Assembly: GCA_041164825.1 (NCBI GenBank)
Contig: JBEAOO010000099.1
Span: 1 to 15,139, forward strand
Source: JBEAOO01 sp041164825
GTDB lineage: Bacteria > Pseudomonadota > Gammaproteobacteria > Burkholderiales > Burkholderiaceae_C
DNA length: 15,139 nt
Direction of reading: 5' to 3'
A program made the translations under genes and the position numbers. Below, in pieces: positions 5,765-12,465 of the stretch. Positions within the stretch are counted from its first letter, which is position 1. Every line of letters starts with the position of its first letter. Under the pieces are notes generated by a model. That model saw only the letters and a program-made list of their open reading frames with translations, ran no database searches and was not told where the DNA came from.

Positions 5765-7162
5765 TCACTTCTTCGGCTTGGCGGGTGCGTTCAAGCCCAG
5801 CGTCGGCGTTTCGTCAAAGAAGTTCCAGGGCTTGAGCAGCGCATGCGCCCACTCGGTCGGCATGATGGGCCACTCCTCGGCGCGCGCGATGTGTGTGGTG
5901 CCGGTGGTCAGCCAGACGACGTTGTCGGTGTCGACGATGGGCGGGTCGTCGGCGCTGAACTGGCCCAGGCCGGTGTCGCTGGCCGAGCGGTTGGGGTACT
6001 TGCCTTCGGGGAAGCGCTCGTCGGGGTGGTCGCGCGTCACCCAGAGCTGGCGATCCATGAAGCTCAAGCGGTGGTTGATCCATTCGTCCTTCGCCACATT
6101 GGCGCCTTTGGCCATCGGGTGCGTGCCGCCGGCATACGGGATCGGCTGGTATGACACCGGGTTGCCCGCCCTGTTGGTGGCGCTGCTGTGGCTCAGCAGG
6201 CGCACTGCTGACGGGGCGAACTTCTGCGCCGCTTGGTGCTCGGTGGCCACGTTGCGTCGCACGGTTTTCATGGTGCTTGAACTCGGGGCCGGCGTCGCGC
6301 TCGAACACCGCGATGGCGTGGGGCACCTCGGTGGGTTTGCCGCTGGAGTCGGCCAGCGTGGCGTTCAGCAGCACGGGGTTGTCGGGCGCGTCTTGGCCGC
6401 GCACGATGGGCGAGGTGAGCGTGCCCATGCCGTATTCGCCGGAGTCGAGGTGGGCCTTGACGTACCCACCGATGTCGGGGTCGCCGCGGGGCACGATCAT
6501 GCCGCCCAGCGAGCCTTCAAACATCACCTTGCGCTTCGTGCCCTTGTCTTGGTGGGTGACGGTGGCGAGCATCCGGCCCGCGCGCGAATCGAGCCGCACA
6601 TGGAAATCCCAGTTGCGCCAGTGCAGGGTGTTGCCGGTGAGGGTGTGGTTTTTGCCCTCGGGCTCGCTGATGTGCAGCGGCTTGGGCGGCGAGGTGGCGC
6701 GGCGGCCGCTGCCGTTGCTTCCGTCGTCAGGCGTGGCCTTCATCGGCACCGGGATCACGCCCGCGTCCTCGATGCTGACGATGGCTTTTTTCTCCCGGTC
6801 CACCACCGCCACCAGGCGCTCGATCGGGTGCGCCCAGTAGTTGTTGTCGCCGGTGTTGAGGTCGCTCACCACCTTGAGCAGGCGGTCTTGCTGGTGCAGG
6901 CCGTCCTTGCCGTCAAAGTAGCCCACGGTCAGCGGTGTGGCCACCACCTTCTTCACGTCGCTGATGCCGCGCAGCGCGCCAGCGCCTTGGCGCAATCAGG
7001 GCGGGCTTCGATGGCGGCTTGCACGGTGGCGAAGTCGTCGATCAGCACCATGCCGTGTGCGCCCTCCATGGGCTTCCATGGCGTCAGGCTGCGTGCGGCC
7101 AAATCGACGGTGCCTTCGATCACCGACTTGCCGGCCAAGATCACGAACGCGGCCATGCGGCA
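5765..7162 (-). pseudogene. tynA: copper amine oxidase (tynA-like) pseudogene with active-site deletion
   Basis: Remains of a periplasmic copper amine oxidase (primary-amine oxidase), which oxidises tyramine or phenylethylamine to aldehydes. Three pieces are readable, from 7162 down. The first carries EGTVDLAARSLTPW and AHGMVLIDDFATVQ. The second reads from about 6972 to 6258 with TPLTVGYFDGKDGL and EGSLGGMIVPRGDPDIGGY. The third runs from 6271 to the stop at 5765 with NPVSYQPIPYAGGTHPMAKG and EEWPIMPTEW. The first two are separated by what looks like a one-base loss near 6974. At about 6258-6271 the text jumps from FERDAGPEFKH straight to MKTVRRNVATEHQAAQKF. Against the E. coli TynA sequence as I remember it, about 120 residues are missing, including the TPQ tyrosine (NYDY) and the HxH copper ligands. 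The signal peptide and N-terminal domains are also gone. No active enzyme is possible. Confidence 0.88.
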
Positions 7163-7230
7163 GCGCGCCGAGGGCTCGGCGGGCGGGGCGCACACCGACC
7201 CCCTCTGGCGGTGCGTGCCGAATCCGGCTG

Positions 7231-7254
7231 TGCGGCCATGCGGCCATGCGGCTA
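7231..7254. repeat. 8-bp tandem repeat TGCGGCCA x3
   Basis: TGCGGCCA at 7231-7238 and 7239-7246, then TGCGGCTA at 7247-7254. The third copy supplies the stop codon (read on the - strand as TAG at 7254-7252) of the AraC remnant. The repeat lies in the short gap between the two decayed genes. Confidence 0.8.
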
Positions 7255-7557
7255 TGCAACGATTGGCTGCGCCGTGGCGCTTTGCGCGCGTGTGGCCGAG
7301 GGCAGCTCGCCAAACAGCGCGCGGTCGTCGGCTGCAAAGCGCGACGGGTGCCAAAAGCCCCAGCGCGCTGCCACATCACCCACGGTGGCCTCGGGCTCGC
7401 TGCGCAACACCTGGCGCACGCGGTTCAGGCGCATCACGCGCAGGTCGGTGACGGGGCTGAGTTGCAGCACATTCTCGACCGCGTATTGCAGCGCGCGCCG
7501 CGACACGCCCGCGCACAGGTCGGGCACGTTGAGCGCCTTGTCGGCGTGCTCGCCGTT
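7252..7557 (-). pseudogene. C-terminal remnant of an AraC/EutR-like regulator
   Basis: The frame from 7557 down to the stop at 7252 encodes about 101 residues that match only the two-helix-turn-helix DNA-binding end of AraC-family regulators. The first helix pair is in VPDLCAGVSRRALQYA; it continues LSPVTDLRVMRLNRVRQVL, and the second is DVAARWGFWHPSRFAAD followed by ALFGELPS. This resembles EutR-like AraC proteins of about 300 residues. The ligand-binding half is missing: a TAG at 7560-7558 lies just before the homologous part and no upstream continuation is seen. An ATG-type start could only give about 90 residues (from 7527). It is on the same strand as, and upstream of, the amine oxidase remnant, so it was probably the regulator of that gene, as FeaR is for TynA; this is inference. 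A small expressed DNA-binding fragment cannot be excluded. Confidence 0.8.
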
Positions 7558-7655
7558 CTAGGGGGCGCCTCGGCGGCCTCGTTCAATGTGAGGATGTCTG
7601 CGTCGCGTCTGCGCGCTACCTTGGCTGCTCACGATTCGCATCAGGAGCCAACGCC

Positions 7656-9854
7656 ATGTCTGACCACCCGCATTCACTCGCCTTCCCGGCCGCATCGGTC
7701 CCATCCATCCGCGCGATGGGCGCCCGCCGCCAACCCCCAGGCTGGCGTTGGACGCCGCTGTTGGCCGCCCTGCTGGCGGCTTGCGGTGGTGGCGGTGGCA
7801 GCGACGGTGACAACACCGTCACCCCGAGCCTGCCCGCCACCGCTGGCCAACTGCTGGGCACGGCCGCCACCGGTGCGGCCTTGGCCGGCGCCAATGTGGC
7901 CATCACCGACGCCAGTGGCGCCCAAGCCTGCCAAGAGGCCAGCGTGGTGAGCACCGCCGCTGGCAACTACGCCTGCACCGTGTTGGCCGACAAGGCCGCG
8001 CCCTACGTGGTGGTGGTGACCGACCCGAGCGGCGCCCACGCGCCGCTGGTGAGTGTGGCCACGGCCACGCCAGCGGCGGGCAGCACGCTCATCGTCAACG
8101 CCAGCCCGCTGACCACCGCCATCATTGGCCAGCTGTTGGGCAGCGATCCGCTGGGCGCCGTCAGCCACACCGGTGCGTTGAACGCCGCTGCGCTGGACGC
8201 GCTGAAGGCCAAGGTGACGGCTCAACTGGCCGCTGCGCTGGCCTCGCTGGGCGCGCCCGAGGGCTACGACCCGTTCAGCACCCCGATCACGGCGGCAACG
8301 TCTGGCACCCCGGGCAACGCGGCCGACCACGTGCTCGATTTGCTGCGCATCACCGGTGGAGCCGGCAACGCGCAGGTGTCCACGGTCGACAACCCCAGCG
8401 GCGCGGTGGCCCTGGCCGACACCTCTGCCGCCACCCCCGCGCCGTTGCCGTCCGCGGCGGCCGGCGTCAGCACCTTGGCCGAAGCCCTGCGCCAGATGGT
8501 GCCCTCGCTCAACACCTGCTACGCGGTGCCCGCCGCGCAGCGTGTGCTGGCCACCAACACCAGCCTCACGGCAGCCGACGGTGGCCCCGAGATCACCGAC
8601 GTGGCCCAGGCCTGTGAGTTCACCGTGCATCCGGCGTACTTGAACAACGGCTACAGCGCCGGCCAGGCGTTCCGGGCCATGCTCAACGACGCCACGCTGG
8701 ACGGCGCCGTGTTTCACGCGCCCGAGATCACCTTGTTCATTCCCGCGGCCACGGCGGGCGAGTCGGACCGCGCCATCGTCAACCTGCGCTACACCACGCA
8801 AGCCGGGTTGGCGGGCAACGTCATCACCGTGGCGCAGCGGTTTGAAGGTGCCGCCGCCCCTGCGGCGCGCGGCCCCGGCTGGTACCTGTATGGCAATCAG
8901 CACCCGGTGGACACCAGCATCGGCGCCTTTGTGCGCCGCATGCAGCAACTGGTGCCCAGCCCCGGCACGGCGCCGTTTTCCAATGCCGCTGCCAGCCGCT
9001 TTGAGAGTGGCCTCACCTTCTTCATCAACAAAGACGGCCCACGCAGCAACGGCTTGCGCGCGGCCCGCGTGACCGGGCCGGGCCTGCCCGCGGCGGGCCT
9101 GGTCTACACACCGCCCAACGCCAGCATCTGCACCGACCAAAACTGGCTCAACATTCGCCGCAAGGACGGCCAGACCGACCCCGCGCAGGCCACGCCGGCC
9201 GCAGACACAGGCACCGTGTATCGCCTGCAGCGCACCGTTGGCCTGAGCGGCACCGAGTCCACCACCTTGCGCGCCAACACCGGGGCCACCGTGGCAGGCA
9301 GCCCCACCAGCAACCTCAACTGGGCCCACCCCAGCGACTACGGCGCGGCCCTCGGCGCGGTCGACTTCATCAACTACGCGGCCCTCACCACCGGGGCGAA
9401 CTATCTGATCGAGATGTTCTACGACGGCGAGACCACCCCGCGCTACAGCGTGCACAAGCGCTTGTTGGCGCCGGCCATTCGCGCCACCCGAGCGGCGGCC
9501 TTGCCCTGGGTGTCGTTGACGGAGGCGACGCTGGCTTACCTCGACCCGCTGGGGGCGTGGGGCGGCGCGCAGGCCACCATTCCCTTGGCCTGGGCGCGCA
9601 ACCCCGCCGCCGAAGACATCCGCTCGGCGGGCGTCTACACCGCCAGCGGCGGCATCAGCACCATCGACGGCACGATCAGCGTGGCCCGCGGCGCCACCAC
9701 CGCGCTGTCCACGGCACCGGGCGCCGCGGCCGGCTGCGCGGGCGGGGCCACCTTCCCCGCGCTCACGGCCGATGGCAGCAGCAGCCGGCAATTCCAACTG
9801 CGCTACCGCACCTCCGACGGCAGCAGCAAGGACGCGACGTGGCGCTACAACTGA
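7656..9854 (+). CDS. large secreted lipoprotein of unknown function
   Basis: A 732-residue predicted lipoprotein. Seen: a basic stretch (GARRQPPGWRW), a hydrophobic core and the lipobox LLAAC with C43 as the lipid-bearing residue, followed by a flexible GGGGGSDGDN linker. Gly at +2 suggests the outer membrane. Residues about 62-140 look like a carboxypeptidase-regulatory/Ig-like beta-sandwich (AGANVAITDASG, GNYACTVLAD, VVVVTDPSG). C92 and C107 could form a disulfide. The rest is Ala/Thr/Ser/Gly-rich with Trp and Tyr motifs late in the protein (GPGWYLYGNQHPVD, LIEMFYDGETTPRYSVH) but no catalytic motif that I recognise. AGGAG at 7643-7647, 8 nt upstream, supports ATG 7656; ATG 7716 (M21) would give a more usual signal peptide. 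It stands alone on its strand and converges on the IclR gene. Confidence 0.8.
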   Translation: MSDHPHSLAFPAASVPSIRAMGARRQPPGWRWTPLLAALLAACGGGGGSDGDNTVTPSLPATAGQLLGTAATGAALAGANVAITDASGAQACQEASVVSTAAGNYACTVLADKAAPYVVVVTDPSGAHAPLVSVATATPAAGSTLIVNASPLTTAIIGQLLGSDPLGAVSHTGALNAAALDALKAKVTAQLAAALASLGAPEGYDPFSTPITAATSGTPGNAADHVLDLLRITGGAGNAQVSTVDNPSGAVALADTSAATPAPLPSAAAGVSTLAEALRQMVPSLNTCYAVPAAQRVLATNTSLTAADGGPEITDVAQACEFTVHPAYLNNGYSAGQAFRAMLNDATLDGAVFHAPEITLFIPAATAGESDRAIVNLRYTTQAGLAGNVITVAQRFEGAAAPAARGPGWYLYGNQHPVDTSIGAFVRRMQQLVPSPGTAPFSNAAASRFESGLTFFINKDGPRSNGLRAARVTGPGLPAAGLVYTPPNASICTDQNWLNIRRKDGQTDPAQATPAADTGTVYRLQRTVGLSGTESTTLRANTGATVAGSPTSNLNWAHPSDYGAALGAVDFINYAALTTGANYLIEMFYDGETTPRYSVHKRLLAPAIRATRAAALPWVSLTEATLAYLDPLGAWGGAQATIPLAWARNPAAEDIRSAGVYTASGGISTIDGTISVARGATTALSTAPGAAAGCAGGATFPALTADGSSSRQFQLRYRTSDGSSKDATWRYN

Positions 9855-9881
9855 GCCGGCACGGAGCAGCTGCGGCGCACT

Positions 9882-9913
9882 GGTGCGAGGCGGTGAGGCC
9901 GCTGCCTCGCACC
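9882..9913. terminator. shared hairpin between convergent lipoprotein and IclR genes
   Basis: Perfect 10-bp arms GGTGCGAGGC (9882-9891) and GCCTCGCACC (9904-9913) enclose a 12-nt loop. An outer pair, TGAGCC at 9852-9857 with GGCTCA at 9915-9920, overlaps both stop codons. It probably serves as a two-way terminator, although no U-run follows. Confidence 0.6.
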
Positions 9914-9917
9914 GGGC

Positions 9918-10718
9918 TCACAAAATCGCCCGCAGCGCCTGCGCCGCCTCCTGCAGCGGCGGCAGCAGCCGCGTGAGGCCGCTGTCGTCCGGGTAGGCGC
10001 TGGCCTGGAAGGTCATGCTCAGCGCGCCCACGCAGCGGCCTTTGCGGTCGGTCAGCGCCACGGCCAGGCCGGCCAGGCCCAGGTCCACCTGCTGTTGCAC
10101 CCAGCTGTAGCCGCGCTGCTGGGCCAGTTGCACGGTGTCCGCAAACACCGGCGCATCGGTGACGGTGTGGGCCGTGAAGCGCGCGAAATCGTGGCTTGCC
10201 ACCCAGTCGGCCAAGCCCTCGGGCGCCCAGGTGGCCAGCACCGCCACACCGGGCGACACCACGTGCGCCGGCACCCGCGAGCCGGGCTGAAAGCCAATCG
10301 AGATCACGCGCGGCGAATTGCTGCGCACCAGGTAAACCACCTCGTGGCCGTCGAGCACGCTGAGGTTGGCGGTCTCGCCGGTCTGCATCGACAAGCGCTG
10401 CAAAAACGGCTGCACCAGCCGCGGCAGGCGCGCCGCCTCCAGGTAACTTTGGCCCAGGCGCAGCACGCTCGGCATCAGCCAGTAGTGCTTGCCGTCGGTG
10501 TCGGCATAACCGCCGTGCACCAGCGTCATGAGGTGGCGGCGGGCGGCAGTGCGGGTGAGGCCGGCGCGCTGGCCGGCCTCGGTGGCGGTCATGCGCGGCC
10601 AGTCGTCGTTGAAGCACTCAATCAGGCGCAGGCCCTTGCTCAGGCCTTCGATGAGCAGCGACTTGTCGACCGCCGGGCGGCTGGCGGGTGGGGCAGAGGG
10701 CGGGGCTGTGGAGGCCAT
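9918..10718 (-). CDS. IclR-family transcriptional regulator
   Basis: A 266-residue DNA-binding protein of the IclR family, close in style to the PcaR/PobR/PcaU group that controls aromatic and hydroaromatic acid catabolism. Seen: a winged helix-turn-helix in residues about 22-80 (LSKGLRLIECF, then TATEAGQRAGLTRTAARRHL), followed by the ligand-binding domain with ANLSVLDGHEVVYLVRS and ISIGFQPGSRVPAH. It ends with VDLGLAGLAVAL and GALSMTFQASAY. The N-terminal 18 residues are Ala/Pro-rich and probably disordered. The ATG at 10718-10716 lacks a good Shine-Dalgarno sequence. It is transcribed away from the MHS transporter and quiC-like gene; this divergent layout suggests that it controls them in response to a pathway compound such as a shikimate- or protocatechuate-type ligand. 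That ligand is inferred from context. Confidence 0.9.
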   Translation of the reverse strand: MASTAPPSAPPASRPAVDKSLLIEGLSKGLRLIECFNDDWPRMTATEAGQRAGLTRTAARRHLMTLVHGGYADTDGKHYWLMPSVLRLGQSYLEAARLPRLVQPFLQRLSMQTGETANLSVLDGHEVVYLVRSNSPRVISIGFQPGSRVPAHVVSPGVAVLATWAPEGLADWVASHDFARFTAHTVTDAPVFADTVQLAQQRGYSWVQQQVDLGLAGLAVALTDRKGRCVGALSMTFQASAYPDDSGLTRLLPPLQEAAQALRAIL

Positions 10719-10967
10719 GGCGGGTGGGGCAGCGGGCTTTCAATCGGCGCGGGTTGACTAGGGATAACCAGTAATGCGTTCGGCCAGCGATTGTCGGCGA
10801 TCGATCATCGATCGTTGGCGCCCGTGAACGGGTGGATCTTTGCCGGCCCGGCGCCTACATTCGCCGACGCCCTGGCCGATGCGCTCGGGCACTTGTGGCG
10901 CCCGGCCCATTCGGCCGCACACCCCTTGCCGGCAGGACGCCGGCGCTTTGACCCCCGGATCCCACCG
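10719..10967. promoter_or_regulatory. divergent regulatory region between iclR-type gene and transporter
   Basis: 249 bp separate the two divergent starts. A TTGACT at 10754-10759 lies near a GGTT/AACC inverted repeat (10752-10755 and 10766-10769), but no well-spaced -10 box follows on the + strand. A much better palindrome lies at 10798-10814. The remaining sequence up to 10967 is a GC-rich leader in which a TTG- or GTG-type N-terminal extension of the transporter is open but shows no family similarity. Confidence 0.5.
10798..10814. promoter_or_regulatory. perfect 17-bp palindrome, candidate IclR operator
   Basis: CGATCGAT, one central C, then ATCGATCG: both 8-bp arms are perfect. It starts 79 bp from the IclR-type start and ends 153 bp before the transporter start. 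IclR-family proteins bind palindromes of about 15 bp, so this is the best operator candidate in the region. Binding is inferred. Confidence 0.5.
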
Positions 10968-12377
10968 ATGTCCACCCGCACAGACCACGAGCCCGACGGC
11001 GAGCACCAGACCAAAAAAGCCACGGCCAGCGGCTGGATCGGCTCGGCGCTGGAGTACTACGACTTCTTCATCTACGCCACCGCCGCGGCGCTGATCTTCC
11101 CGCAGATCTTCTTCCCCAAGGGCGACCCCAAGACCGCCATCATTGCCTCGCTCGCCACCTACGGCGTGGGCTATGTGGCGCGCCCGATTGGCGCCTTCTT
11201 CCTGGGCCACTGGGGCGACACCCACGGCCGCAAAAACGTGCTGATCATCTGCATGTTCTTGATGGGCTTCTCCACCGTCGCCGTGGGCCTGCTGCCCACC
11301 TACGACCAGGTGGGCTTGTGGGCGCCGGCCATGCTGGTGGTGCTGCGCTTGATCCAGGGTTTTGCCGTGGCCGGTGAAATCTCGGGCGCCAGCTCGATGA
11401 TCTTGGAGCACGCGCCGTTTGGCCGCCGTGGTTTCTTCTCCAGCTTCGCCTTGCAAGGTGTTCAGGCCGGTCAAATCTTGGCCGCCGCGGTGTTTCTGCC
11501 GCTGGCGCACTTCATGCCTGCTGAGGCCTTCAACAGCTGGGGCTGGCGCATTCCGTTCTTGCTGAGTTTTGGCGTGATCGTGGCCGGCTACATCATCCGC
11601 CGCGAAGTGGACGAGACCCCCGCCTTCACCGCAGTGGATGCCAAGGGCGCGGTGCCCAAAGCACCCATGGTGCAAGCCATCACCGAGAGCTGGCGCGACA
11701 TGCTGCGCGTCATCTGCATGGCGCTGATGAACGTGATCCCGGTGGTCACCTCCATCTTCGGAGCCGCCTACGCGGTGCAGCCGGGCTACGGCATCGGCTT
11801 CAGCAAAGACGTGTACCTGTGGATCCCCGTGCTCGGCAACATCCTGGCCGTGATCGTGATCCCCTTCGTGGGCAACCTGTCCGACAAGATCGGCCGCCGC
11901 CCGCCCATCATCTTCGGCGCGCTGGCCTCGGGCCTGCTGTCGTTTGGCTACCTCTACGCCATCAGCATCCACCACGTGCCGCTGGCCATCGCCATGTCGC
12001 TGTTGATGTGGGGCATCGTTTATCAGGGCTACAACGCGGTGTTCCCCAGCTTCTACCCGGAGCTGTTCCCCACCCGCACCCGCGTGTCGGCCATGGCCAT
12101 CTCGCAAAACCTGGGCACGCTGGTGACGGCGATGCTGCCGGCCTTGTTTGCCACCGTGGCGTCGCCCGGCACCGAGAACATCCCGCTCATCGTCGGCTCC
12201 ATCACCCTGGCCGCCACCGTGCTGGCCGCGCTCGCCGCCTTCAGTGCGCGTGAGACCTACCGCGTCCACATGAACGACCTGGGCAACCCCAACGCCGTGC
12301 CGGTGAAGAAGGCCGACTACGACCGCATGCGCAAGCACACGGTTGAAACCTCGCAGTCCTTCAAGCGCTTCACCTGA
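10968..12377 (+). CDS. MFS transporter, metabolite:H+ symporter (MHS) family
   Basis: A 469-residue inner-membrane transporter of the MHS branch of the major facilitator superfamily (ShiA/ProP-like), expected to have 12 membrane segments. Seen: the N-terminal SGWIGSALEYYDFFIYATAA, the loop 2-3 motif GHWGDTHGRKNVL (80-92), RLIQGFAVAGEISG (127-140) and WGWRIPFLLSF (191-201). The second-half motif is GNLSDKIGRRPP (302-313), followed by FPTRTRVSAMAISQN (367-381), with a hydrophilic C-tail. These are hallmark MHS motifs. The start is ATG 10968; the reading frame is open back to 10791, but that stretch is not transporter-like. Its position after a divergent IclR gene and before a 3-dehydroshikimate dehydratase gene suggests uptake of shikimate, quinate, 3-dehydroshikimate or protocatechuate. 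The exact substrate cannot be read from the sequence. Confidence 0.9.
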   Translation: MSTRTDHEPDGEHQTKKATASGWIGSALEYYDFFIYATAAALIFPQIFFPKGDPKTAIIASLATYGVGYVARPIGAFFLGHWGDTHGRKNVLIICMFLMGFSTVAVGLLPTYDQVGLWAPAMLVVLRLIQGFAVAGEISGASSMILEHAPFGRRGFFSSFALQGVQAGQILAAAVFLPLAHFMPAEAFNSWGWRIPFLLSFGVIVAGYIIRREVDETPAFTAVDAKGAVPKAPMVQAITESWRDMLRVICMALMNVIPVVTSIFGAAYAVQPGYGIGFSKDVYLWIPVLGNILAVIVIPFVGNLSDKIGRRPPIIFGALASGLLSFGYLYAISIHHVPLAIAMSLLMWGIVYQGYNAVFPSFYPELFPTRTRVSAMAISQNLGTLVTAMLPALFATVASPGTENIPLIVGSITLAATVLAALAAFSARETYRVHMNDLGNPNAVPVKKADYDRMRKHTVETSQSFKRFT

Positions 12378-12394
12378 GCCCTTGTTGTTGAATC

Positions 12395-12417
12395 GGAGGC
12401 CGCCCCGTGCGGCCTTC
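12395..12417 (+). promoter_or_regulatory. intercistronic hairpin between transporter and quiC-like gene
   Basis: Arms GGAGGCCGC (12395-12403) and GCGGCCTTC (12409-12417) pair over 9 bp with one G-U and a 5-nt loop. It lies in the 88-bp gap between the two genes. With no U-run, it is more likely an mRNA-stability or partial-attenuation element than a full terminator. Confidence 0.45.
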
Positions 12418-12465
12418 GTCACAAGCCGGTCGCCCGGCCCCATTGTTGCCTCACGAGGTCCGCCC

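Noticed and set aside
7231..7254. CRISPR-like or mobile-element repeat
   Set aside because: Only three contiguous 8-bp units without spacers; no cas genes, transposase or target duplication is nearby.
5733..7451. 572-codon + strand frame
   Set aside because: It runs antisense to the amine oxidase pseudogene, which has strong family similarity on the - strand. The + frame has none.
7674..9797. Very long minus-strand reading frame (707 codons) opposite the lipoprotein gene
   Set aside because: Its Gly/Arg/Ala-rich text has no family likeness, whereas the + strand encodes a signal peptide and lipobox with a good Shine-Dalgarno sequence. Such antisense frames are common in GC-rich codon usage.
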